A stretch of DNA of 64,000 nt, taken from Tribonema minus (lineage: Eukaryota; Sar; Xanthophyceae; Tribonematales; Tribonemataceae). Position numbers and translations under genes: made by a program. Shown here one piece after another: positions 12,501 to 24,500 of this stretch (within the stretch, counting starts at the first letter, position 1; the number at the start of each line of letters is the position of its first letter). Below the pieces are notes generated by a model. It saw only the letters and a list, made by a program, of their open reading frames with translations, did not search any database and had not been told where the DNA came from. The stretch is taken from positions 186,001 through 250,000 of the forward strand of contig JAFCMP010000077.1 in NCBI GenBank assembly GCA_017506865.1, read 5' to 3'.

Positions 12501-15500
12501 TCATTCAATTCATTCACTCATTTGTGCTGCTCGCGCAGATGTGCGCAATTGAAGCAGTTCAGCACGCTGGCCACCTGACGCGGGCTCAGTGCCGTTGCGT
12601 CTCATTTCAAAGCATTTCCGGAAAGCGCCCTGTGAAAGCATTCCAGGAAAATGGTTGCTTGAAGCTGGCGCTCACCTGACTCCGCCAGGCGACGCTGGAG
12701 AGCGGTCGCATGCTTAGCGGTTACGGCAGTTACACCTGCCGCTGGACAGGCCAGTGTACATTCAAATCCAGCGGCATACGACTGCTGTCTGTCTTCTGTT
12801 GCACTGGTCACCTCAGTACCAACTGACGGTGTACAGCTTAGGTTTAGGGTTAGAGTACAGCTTAGGTTTAGGGTTAGGGCTAGGCTGGCGAGCAACAGCT
12901 CATTACATTGACTGCCAAAGATTTGACGGAGACCACAGACCGCGTGCTCACCTCCCTAACCCAGGCGACGATGGAGAGCTCTTGCTAGTATCATCAACAT
13001 AACAACTTCAATATTAATCAATAAGCATACTAAGAGTTGTTAGTGTGATTTTACTCTTGCTTGTTTGTTCTTTATCAACGTCAATGAAAACCGCACATGT
13101 GTTGTTGGATGCGGCCTAAGCCTTGCATCCTTACTCACCTCCCTACGCCAGGCGACGACACAGAGCGCGAGCCACAGGGCATTTTTCGATTTCTTGCTAA
13201 TTGTTTAAAGATTGCGTAATCAAAGAGCGTATATACTAAGCCTTGGAATATTTACTCACCTCCCTACGTCAGGCGACGACAGACAGCGCAAGCCACAGCG
13301 CCACCAGCGCCAGGCAATGACAGCACCGTATTAATGCATTTCAGGAAAGCGCCTTATTATAGCATTTCAGGAAGAGTGCTGACCTCCTCCTTACGCCAGA
13401 CGACGACACAGAGCACGAGCCACAGCGCCTTTTCAATTTCTTGTTCATTCTTAAATGCGTAATTAAACACCGTATATTGTTGGATCTGGTCAAGCCTTAT
13501 AATATTTTCTCACCTCCCTACGCCAGGCGACGACAGAAAGCGCAAGCCACAGCGCCACCAGTGCCAGGTGTAGCGTCACAAACGCCAGAAACGGCACCTG
13601 GTTCGCTATGCCAATGTCCGCGTTGATCCAGCCACTGTCGGCGCGGCAACATTGACGCAAGTCAAAGTGTGAAACAAAGCAGGCGAGCGGAGCATTTTTG
13701 GCCTGCTGAAAATTTCGACAAAGATAATTTTGAAAAAAATGACAAGACTCCAAACATCAATGTGCTTCAGAATCCAACGTTCGTTTTTTTTTGTAGGTGA
13801 GCACTCCAGTCATGTTTTCCCGCTGCTGGCGGGGCGAAATTCAAAAACTGGAGCAACGAGTGAAACCAAGCAAATGAAGCAAGCAATGCACTGCTGTACA
13901 GCAAGGCATCAGCGGGCCAAGTCATCAGTAGGCAAGCTTGACTGTTTGTGAACTTAACCCTCTGGTGACATCAGAGGTTCTGAACAACCTGGTCTTGCTT
14001 TACGCCGTCAGCCGCTTGAAATGTCCGGTTCTCTTTTTTTCGTCATCTGGCCGCAATCAGGCGTCTGAGCAGGGTGCAATGACTTGGGATCGAATTCAAG
14101 TGCTTTGTCGTACGACTCCGCATGGCGTGCGCAGAGAGGTGGGGAATGATGAGACGTGCTACGCACGGATGCGCGCAGTCCGCAGATTGGCACGTCACGG
14201 TTGAAGTTGCAGCTTGCGCCTGCGTGAATTGAGCATATCCAACAGCTGCCTCCCTGTGAGCCCTTGCGGGTGCACTAATGAGAGCATAGATGTATCCAAA
14301 GGTTCACAATGGGGGGAGCGGGGGCTTGCTGAGTGGTTAGATTAGGGTTAGGGCTAGGGTTAGGATTGCGGTTGGTGTTAGGATTTGGTAGGGTAAGGGC
14401 AGTGCTCACCAGTGGTGGTCGAACCGCGCGACGCAGGCTCCGCACTCCCTGCAGTGCTTGGACCGCAGCGGCTGCACAAAAATACAGACAGAAGTAGGGT
14501 GATGACTGCAGTTGAGAAACCACGCATGCATCGCGGGTGGGCGGGTGCCACAGTGAGACTAATCATGCTCGTTTGCAACGGCGTCACGTGCTGCTTGAGC
14601 ACTGTTGCTGGGTTAAGGTTAGGGTCAGGGTTACCCTAACCCTAACCCTCCCTGAGGTGCACAGATCTGAACTTGAGTTGCTGCCGCCTTGATTTCGACA
14701 ACGCAACGTTGTGGAATGGCAAATGCGCTGCTCCCTCAAACGCAACCATTGATGTGTCCAACTGCTTGAGCCAGGGCTCATTAGGCCCTTGGGATCAACG
14801 AAGTGCGCCAGGCTGCTCAACAGAAGTCAAGCAGGTGCATGAACGCATAGCACGCGATGGGCCACCTGTACTGCTGAGTACAGTGATGAGTTCAGCGTGC
14901 AGTGCAGATGGAAACCGGCACAGCGCGACCATGTGCACGAGAAACTGAGCCATGGCTCTGCCAGGGGGTGGTGGTGGGGGGACGGGGGTGCCTTTTGAAC
15001 CCAACCCAGACCCTTACGCTATCCCTAGCCATAATTCTGACCCTGAGCGTAGCCCGAATAGGCGCCACACTGCGCAGGCACTGATGGCAACGTGCCCTCG
15101 AGCCAAGAAATCAACGCTGCTGCCTTGTGTGCGAGCACTGCCACATTGTGCGTACATTAAAGAAGGAGACGGCGTACGTCCAGGATCAAGCAGGTGTCAC
15201 GTGCCCTCGCGCGAAGCAAGCAGAGCTGCTACCGCGATTGCAGGCAGTACGCGCGCTGAACACTCCCTATCGTAAAATGCAACAAAAAACTCAGTTTCCA
15301 TCAGTAGGTAATACGCAAAAGAGTCTGATCTTGCGGATTGAGCACACGCCACACACTTCTCTTTTCTTTTGTCGAGCACCAACAAATGTATTCTTCCCCA
15401 TTTGAACCAAAACGAGTGTCACATTGCAGATCACGCACGCGCCACAGCACTGATGAGATCCTCATGCCAAAAGCGGAAGTTCTGCCATCTGTGCAAGCAG

Positions 15501-18500
15501 TTCAAACTCCAGCAAAATAGAAATCCGCACCTTGCGAATCAAGCACGTGCCACAGATGAGGCGCTGGTCGGGCTCGTCGGCAACGGTCGCCGTCGCCATC
15601 AGGCAGTCGAAGTCGCGCTGCGAAGGCTGGCATGCACACAGCAAGATGGGCATGCATGGTGAGAGGTGGGAGCGGTGGCTGAGTTGTTAGGTGAATTCTG
15701 CACCAAATGAGCACCGCGTGCATATCTGCAATTTTCAATTGTGGCGCGGCTGCACACGGTGTGATGTGACATCGCAAAAGGTGGCCACCACGGTTTAACT
15801 ACTTTGCTGTAAATGTACAGCCAGCATGCAACGAAATCGCGCTGCGAAGGCTGGCATTCGCACCTCAAGATGGGCACGCGTTGAGTGGTGGCGAGAGGGT
15901 GGAAACTGTGGCTGAGATGTTTGATGCATTATGCGCCAGATGAGCACGGGGTGCGTCTTTGCGTGCACCGCTTGCAGGCGGCACGGCTGCTCACGGTCAT
16001 GATGTGACGTCGGTGAAGGTGATCGCCACGGTTGTGGTCTGCTTGGCATGGGATGTAGAAGGTCAGCCAGCACGTGCAGAACGCAAATGGAATCGTTCTA
16101 CAGTTTGAAATAAATTGGTGCAAGTTGACAAAGGGCGCTTTGATGGCGTGCTTGCAAATGTCCTCAGCAGCAATCTGTGTCGGACACAGAATGTCAATTG
16201 TACACGCATATGAACATGTACATCGACGTGTATATACAACAACGAAGTACCTCAAACTATGCTTACACATTGCATGTGCTTGAGGTATACACACCAATTT
16301 CAGAGTATGCGAGATTATTGCAGTATCACAAGATGTGTGATCATAAATCATTGCAGTATCGTCACAGAGACAAGTGTCATCATGATCAAATAATGTAAGT
16401 ACTGTGAAAAACCCTATGCAATCCATAACAAGTATAATGTAGTTCACTGGAGTACACAAGTCACGCACCCGTATCATCCCTGGATCCGGCTGTAGCAGCA
16501 CAAGCCACGCCCAAAGCGCCATACTGAGCACCAGCAGCACAGCCGCTACCCACAGGGCCCATATTGACCCGCTGCAATTGGCAAGTCAGCAGCACGCAAG
16601 TGAATACGCCTTCGATGCGCTGTATATCCTGTACTCTATGTGTACTATGCGTGTACTGGGTGTACCCAAGTTGCAATCGGCAAACCGGCAGCAGGCAAGC
16701 GAGTACGCCGTAAGCGCCGTGTCATCATGTACTCTGTGTGTACCTTGCCTGTACTGAGTGTACCCAAGTTACGGTTTGCGTGTGCTACGCTTGTACTGGG
16801 CCCACGCTGATACGCTGCAATTGGTAGGCCAGCAGCAGAGTGGGACAGGTGCCGGTTACTGTTGACAACCGATGACAAGTGCCGCACTCATCGTAGCTAG
16901 CAATATCGCAACTTTTGCCACCGATAGCCAATTGTGAAGTGAGGTGGCATGCCAAAGATGGCTAGCGGTGCGTATGACATGATAGGCGCAATCATCAACA
17001 GCTGCATAGAACAATTACATTTCGGGAAGTGCCAGGAGGGCAGCAAGGCAAAAGTAACAATGACACCAGGCAAGCCAGGCGATAAAAACTGTCGCAACCA
17101 AGGCAAATGCTTAGTGTTAGGGTTAGGGTTAGGGTCAGAGCAGAGGAGTAGACTTTGTGCAAGGCGAACTCATCATAGATGATATACTTTATTAACTGGG
17201 CAAAGACCATCAACCGTGCTGGTCTAGGTATGGAAGCAATGCAAGAACGTAATGCTTACATTTAAGTACTTCGGAGTATCACAGTATTAAGTTGACATGA
17301 GGTAGATGTCCTAGGCATGCCAGCATGCCGTCGTATACATACTCCTATAGGTGTACCTTTGATGCAGTGAGTGCTCAGGATGATTGCCATCGCAGCCGGC
17401 CATCCTTCGCATCACAACAAGCGGAAGATGAAAGTGGTAAATGACATGAAGTACGTGAATGTACGTTACTTTCATAAATCCCTGACACAGAGCCGATTCT
17501 GCACTTCCATACGTATTGACGCACATTCGTTTTGATGTACACATGCATAGCTTTTGTCGCAGTGAGTGTCAAGGGTAATACCCGTCGCCACCGGTCGCCC
17601 GTCCATACGGCACTAGAAACTACACATTCATAGATGTCACGTGCATAGTATAGACGTTTTCCCCCTCTGACCACCATGGTACTTGGCACATCAGACGTAT
17701 CTCGACGCACATTCAAGTATAAAGTTGCAGATGACACGTACTTTGCAGTATTTGCTCGTCTCTTTTCTCAGATATCCATGTCACTGAGTCATTTGTGTAC
17801 TTTCCGATGTAAATTGATTTTCAAATGCGTACCTCTTGCGCAGTGAGCGCCCAAGGTAATTGCTGGCACCTGGTAATCGCCGTCGCCGATGGCCATCCTT
17901 CCATACACTATGGCTACAGATTATTAGGTAGAATTGACAGATGACGTGTACTTATTTGAGTTCTTCCTCGACAGTCCGTTTTCATATTTCCCAACGTACA
18001 TGTCAAGATGCGTACCTTTTGCGCAGCGAGTGCCCAGGGTAGTCGCCGTTGCCACCGACCATCCTTCCATATAATGATATGCAAATATTAGAAGCATTAA
18101 GTTGGCAGATGACATGTACTTCACAGTACTTGTTTGTGTTCTTTGGAACACCATCAACTCTCATTTCTCTGCATTTTCCGACATGTACTGTTTGAATATG
18201 CCCACCTTTTGCGCAGTGACTGCCCAGGGTAATCGCCGTCGCCGCCGGCCAGCCTCACAGCCACTATGGCTACAGATTAGAATTGACAAATGATGTGTAC
18301 TTATTTTGTGTTCTTCCTCGACAGTCAGTTTTCATATTTCAAGATGCGTACCTTTCGCGCAGTGAGTGCCCAGGGTAGTCGCCGTCATCGCCGGCCAGCC
18401 TCACGGCCAGTGGGTAAGTGTTGTTTTGTGTTCTCCGACGTATACTGTTTAATATGCCCACCTCTTGCGCAGTGAGTGCCCAGGGTAATCGCCGTCGCCG

Positions 18501-21500
18501 CTGGCCAGCCTCACGGCCAACACCACCGCGTACGCCATGAAGCACGCCGCGATTGCTGCCCAGAGCGACAACTGCTTCTCCGGGGCTGCGAGCAGATCTT
18601 GAATGCAATCTCTGCGATACACAAGTGCGTGCAACGGTGAGCGTACTTATGTATCAAGGCCATACGCACAGGGGGGGGCGATAAGATGGTGGATACAACG
18701 CCCGCTTCAAAGGCTGTACAGGCACATCAGGTGAGGGTGCTGTAATGCTTCCGGGCCATAATGAGATCTCGGATACAATCTCTGCCACTCACGCGCGTGG
18801 GCAGCGGTGCAGTGAGCAGACCTTGCATACATCATAGCATACAGTAGCACCATCAACTACCATAAACTTTGCGGTGAACCACCTGGCACATACAACTGAG
18901 ATTTCAGATTGATACATGGGTGAACCGTTACAGATATAAGAGCCGCTCCACAGCAATAAACGCTTTGCCAGAGCCCAGACGGTGGATGTCCAGCTTGCAA
19001 TCATAATCGACATGTGTCTTGTGAATGCCTTGAAAGTGTCTCCTTGCGCATTGCCGATCACTTCTGAACTGACCTCGCCAAATGGCATCTCCCCCCCCCC
19101 TCCGTGTCGTATGTACTTCACAGTGTGACAACTTTTCTCTGCTGCTTTCGCAAAGGAGCGCATGCGTGATGTACCACGGTGATGAGCCAGTTGATTCATG
19201 ATACTTCAGGTATACGGAGGTGCGTCAGAACTTTCACGTTGCGGTTGCAGTCGCGCTTACGCGAAGCAGAGCGCACATGATGATCTTGGGTGTTAGGATG
19301 AGCGGTAGGTCATTCAGTATACTTCAAAGTATATGGAGGTGCTTAGGGGTGATCACGTTGTAACCCTAACCCTAACCCTAACCCTAACCCTAAGAAGCGA
19401 TCATGCACTTACCCTAACCCTAACCCTAACCCTAAGAAGCGATCATGCACTTGCCGCCACCAGAGGAGGTCACCATGCACGAAAGTGAGCCAAAGCATTC
19501 AAGATTCACCAAGGTGCGCCACAACGTGTCGCCAGCTACTGAGGTGACTCGCAACACACATGGTGCGGGCGTGATTGTCACTGAGAGCTTGGATACAATC
19601 TCTGCGAACCCCGCGCGTGGGAAATGGTGCAGTGAGCAGGCCTTACACGCGGACCGGAGAAGAGGACTACTGGACCACTTGAAGTATAGAAGTATGTCTG
19701 GGAGCTTGTACATTGATGACATCAGCACTGTTGTGGTGAACGACATGGTGAAGTACATGACGCGGGCGAGATTGTACGCACCTGTCGCCGCCGAAGGAGG
19801 ACGATGCAGCCGCCCGTGCCTGCGCAGGCGGCCATGACGCAACAGAGACGGGAGATGCAATGTACTACTTTTGAGAATCAACAGTAGTTGCTTCGAGTGC
19901 AACTGAGAGTGCTGTTGCAGTGGAGATGTGTGCAGGTACTTCAAAAATGAGGCAATTACTCCAGGTACTTAGTGTTGCAGTGGAGACGATGCAGCCGCGC
20001 TGGCCCGCGCCTGCGCAGACAGCACTATTACAGCGGAGATGGGCAATTTGTCAAGGCGATGTGTGCATGTAGTTCAACGTTGAAGGATTTATTTCAATAC
20101 TACCGAGAGTACTGTTGCAGTGGAGATGTGTGTGTGCGATTCAAAGCTGTAAGCGGTTTCAACAGGAAAAAGTACTACCCTAAAAGTACTGTAGCACAAG
20201 GTAAACTTGGTGGAGAGTGACGCAGGCAACACAAGCGTGGAGCGTTGTTCCTTGAAGTTAACACTTGAAGTTACACCTCGGCGGCGGCCGCGCACGACCG
20301 CGCCAGCGCCACCGCCACAGCAATGATGAGCCATACCCAGAACGCTATCCTGAAGCCAAGGGCCCAGACTCCTCTACACTACAGTACTTCTCTGGGGTTC
20401 TTGAAGGTTCGCGGCAATGTGGTGGAAGGTGATGCAGGCAGGGAGAGCGTCCTCCCCTGAAGTTACAAGTTAAAGTCGTAACTTGGCCGCCGCGCACGAC
20501 CACGCCAGCACCACCGCTGCGGCAACAATAAGCCATACTCGGAATGGGATGCCGCAGCTGAGGGCCCAAACTCCTCTACACCACAATACTTATCCAAGGT
20601 ACTCAAGAATTCGCAGCAATGTGGTGGAAGGTGAAGCAGGCGGGGAAAAAGAGCGTCCTATTTGAGGTTAATGCTGAAGTCGTACCTTGGCGGCCGCGCA
20701 CGACCACGCCAGCGCCACCGCCGCGGCAACAATAAGCCAAATCCAGAACACCACGCCAAAGCTGAGCGCCCAGATGCCGCAGACGGGTGCGGCGTATATG
20801 GCGGCTACCCACGGGCGCGTGCGGTTGCGGCGCCTGCAAGTGCGTAGGTAGGTAGGTAGGGGCAGCGCTCAGCTCTACTTCATCTTCAACTTAGACAGGG
20901 GCAGCGGCTAGCCGCGGGCGCGCGCGGTTGCGGCGCCTGCGCGTGGGTGGGTAGGTAGGTAGGGGCAGCGCTCAGCTCTACTCCATCTTGAACTTGCAAG
21001 GGGTTTTTGTAGGGGGGGGTGCAGGTGCCCCTTTCTGGTGAGCGTTGCTTCTTTCAATCCAATGGTAAGATCCTCCGAATATAGCGAAAGCGCTCTGTCG
21101 ATGAGCGTAGCGCGAGGAGAAAGAAACGGTGTCGTGGCGGCGAGTTTACGTTCAACTCTCAGCATCAGCTGGGGGGGGGGGGGGGGAGGGGGCGCGGAGG
21201 GGGTATTCATGTACGATGGAGGCACTATTTACTGCACTGCAAGCATGCGGTCTGCGGCACAAGTTAGGGTCAGGATCACTTATATACTCTAGAAGTATCC
21301 TCCTCAAAGTTTATGATATTGGGTAAGTGGGTTACATGAAGGTATATACTTCTATAGGTATTGCGGAAGCTCCACGGTGCTCGTACGATTGCAAGCCTGC
21401 AGGCGCGTCACGTACAGGATCAACCCGCAACCCTAACCCTAAGCAGAGACTCGCTCACTCTGACCCTGACTCTTCTCCTAGCCTTCGCCTCCGCTGGCAT

Positions 21501-24500
21501 CGCCGATGCATCCTCGCTGGACGGTCAGACTGCAAGCATCTACTTCCGGATCCTGAAGGCCTATGCCCACATGTCATTCAAGCTCAAGAGCCTGGCGACA
21601 AGACAGTTGTTGTGAAATTGCGGCCGCAATGCGCACAATGCGATGCGCCTGTACCTCAAAAGCGTACTACTAATACCTGCCTGCGTAGTTGCCTACGTAC
21701 TCGTTTGCGCACCTGCCCACCCCATATGTAAACCTACCCACGTAGATGAACTCATACATACCGATACCCATGCACCCTACTAACCTACCTGGGCAGCACG
21801 GCCCGCTCCCGCTCGTCCACCTCCTGCAGAAACAACTTCAACTCCGTCCCAGCACCCCCCCCCACCCCCCCACCCCCTTCCCCTCCCCCCACCGCTCCCC
21901 CTCGTTGTGGTTGCGCCCCCGATGCCCCTACAGGGGTCCCCGCAGGAGCATTGAGCCCAGGCTCAGGGAGAGGGAAAGCAGGGTCGTTGCCACAAGCCTC
22001 GTGAGGAGCATCGAGACCCCCTGATTCCAGCCTGCCCGTCCCATCGACAGCTTTGCTCTCGGCATCTGGTCCTTCCTCGAGGGGGGCGGCGGGCGGGGAG
22101 GCGGCGACCCTGGCGTTGCTGGTGCAGCAGGCGCACGGGTACAGAGACTTTGTTAGGTATAAGGGTCAACATACAGGGTATGGGTAGGTATGAGGGGCAG
22201 ATGACCCTGGCCAAGCTGGCGCAGCGGCGTGTGTTCGGCGACCCTGGCAGTGCTGGTGCAGGCATGCGCGCGCGATAGACGGTATGGTATGTTTAAGGGG
22301 TCGAGATAGAGGGTGTGGTAGGTATAATGGTCAGTGACCCTGGCCAAGCTGGTGCAGCGGCAGGTGCGCAACACGGCGCATGAAAGAGCGCAATGTTCGA
22401 ATGGTCGGTGATCCTGATTAAGCTGGTGCAGCAGCACGTGCGCAACACTGGGCATTAACAGAGTACGAGATTCCAGTGACCCTGGCTGTGCTGGTGCAGC
22501 ATGCGCGCGCGTACAGAGAGGGTATGGCAGGAATACAACGGTCGGTGACCCTGGCCGTGCTGGTGCGTCAGCTGGATGATTAGCAGTTACACGATGGGTA
22601 TGATGAATATGAGGTTTGGTGACGCCGGCTGTGCGGACTACAGCGTGCGAACAGGACAGGGTATGACTAGAGTACTGGAGAGATATGGAGCTCGAATCTG
22701 GCGGCGTGCACACCTGTGCTGCGTAGGCGGCGTCGTCGGCAAACAGATCCACCGTGGCGCCGCAGAGCACAGCGTGCTTAAAGCTCATATTCATCAAAAT
22801 ACTTCCGGCGTGCTTAAAGCTCATACTTCATTAAAATACTTCAACTATGAAGTAATTTCCGGAGGCAGTGACGCACACGGGAAGCAACAAAGCTCCAGGT
22901 GCACGCACTGACCCTATTGCCGACTCTGTATGCTCAATTCCACGAGTGCGCAGATGTTTCAGCCGTGCCGCGCAATCCCAAGGTAGCGCTGAGACATGTG
23001 CACTACACTTGTAGGGACAACACGCCTGGACGCATGGCGATGCATGGCGGTCACCGCTGTCACACCAGAGGCACTGAGATTCCCCATCAGAGGCACCGAA
23101 AAACAACCCTTTTCTGGAAATTTTCATGGAACCTAATTTACATTCAAAAATGCCAGGGGGGGGGGGGGCATTGTCACAACTCGCTGTCAGATGCATTGAA
23201 AATAACCCCTCTCGGAAAGTCACATGAAACCTGATTTATATTTCAACAAGGGGGGGGGGGGGCACTGTCACAACTCGCTGTCAGAGACATTGAAAATAAC
23301 CCCTCTCTGGAAAGTCACGTGAAACCTGATTTACATTTCAACCATTCAAGGGGGGGGACCAGTGTCACATTTCGCCGTCAGAGGCGTTAAAAAATTATTA
23401 TTTGCTGGAAAGTGCATGATACTCATCTCAGCATGGTACATTTCAACATGGCAACACAGAATTTTATTTGCTGACCTGGAACTCGGCCGCTGCCGCGAGC
23501 GCCGCGGGTCGGGTCAGCCGCCCACCGCCATCACAATGCCATAAGCCTCAAGTTTGGGGTGTTCACAAGACACCAAAATGAATTTTGTCTTCAGAAAAGG
23601 CATTTGACAGGAGTTTTTTTATGCACAAGGTACGTCAAAGTATTTGCTTGGGTGTTGTGAGCAACCATCCAACAATTATCATCTGCTGACCTGGAACTCG
23701 GCCGTTGCCTCGTGCGCCGTCGGCGAGGCCAGTTGCCCACCGCCATCGCCGCTAGTAGCTGCTTGCTGCGCGGGTGCTCCGCGGCGTAGTCCTTGGCGGT
23801 CTTTCCGGAGGCGTCCTGCGCGGAGGAGTGTCACAGGCATTGGCGGTGTCAGCACTCGACTGCATCAACAACAGCAAATTGTGGCAGCATTCAACTCCCT
23901 GCATGGAGGAGCGTCACAGGCGACGGGTGGTCTCAGCGCTCAACTACATCAACGACAAAAAATGGTGGCAGTGTTCAACTCCTGCGTGGCGGAGCGTCAC
24001 AAGCGATGCGTGGTGTCAGCGCTCGACTACAGCAACTACAGCGGTGTTGTGGCAGTGCTCAACAACAGTTCAATCGCGTCCCTCCTGCGCGGAGGAGCGT
24101 CACGGGCAACATGCGGTGTCATCGCTCAGCGTAGTCAAGTTGTGGGGGTGCTCAACAACGGTTCCAACGCGCGTTCTGCACGGAGGGAGCGTCACAGGCA
24201 ATGGACGGTGTCAGCCTGCAACTACATCCACAGCGGCAGAAAGTTGGTGGCAGTGCTTCCAAGACGACGTTTCTGCAGCGTCCTGCGCGACGGAGCGTCA
24301 CAGGCCGTAAGGGGGGTTGTCAGCGCTCAACAACACAACCTCAACAATGGCTCAAGTGGAGCGTCACAGGCCACAGGCGGTGTCAGCGCTCGACCACAGG
24401 GCAGTACACAGTACAGAGCCTGCCGGCAGTACAGTGCTGCCTGAAATAAGCCGCCGTGCAAGCCTGCCAGAATGGGCCACGTGTCGTGCGCAGTGTCGGC

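Larger units (their letters stand above)
18585..19645 (-). repeat. Acceptor-side copies of exon 11
   Basis: GATCTTGAATGCAATCTCTGC at 18594 recurs as GATCTCGGATACAATCTCTGC (about 18765) and GAGCTTGGATACAATCTCTGC (about 19588). The first two keep a following GTGC.GCGGTG.AGTGAGCAG. Both copies lie upstream of exon 11 in the transcript. This is why the exact start of exon 11 (18571 by phase, or near 18613) is less certain than its end. Confidence 0.7.

Noticed and set aside
17350-18571. Regularly spaced repeats as a CRISPR array
   Set aside because: Spacing is irregular (110-279 bp), the repeats are decayed exon edges, and the genome is eukaryotic.
18945-19090. A conserved coding segment ([15 protein letters not shown]) shared with 53340-53440
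   Set aside because: Differences between copies fall mostly on first codon positions, and the third copy and the LINE tail have stops. It is better explained as a non-coding repeat.
19361-19438. A true chromosome end
   Set aside because: Telomeric tracts occur internally in both orientations, inside introns of genes that continue on either side.
21789-22130. A minus-strand frame with a transmembrane-like stretch ([21 protein letters not shown]) that might be an extra exon of the palmitoyltransferase
   Set aside because: The exon chain closes in phase from exon 8 to exon 9 without it, and no good acceptor bounds it. Still worth checking in cDNA.
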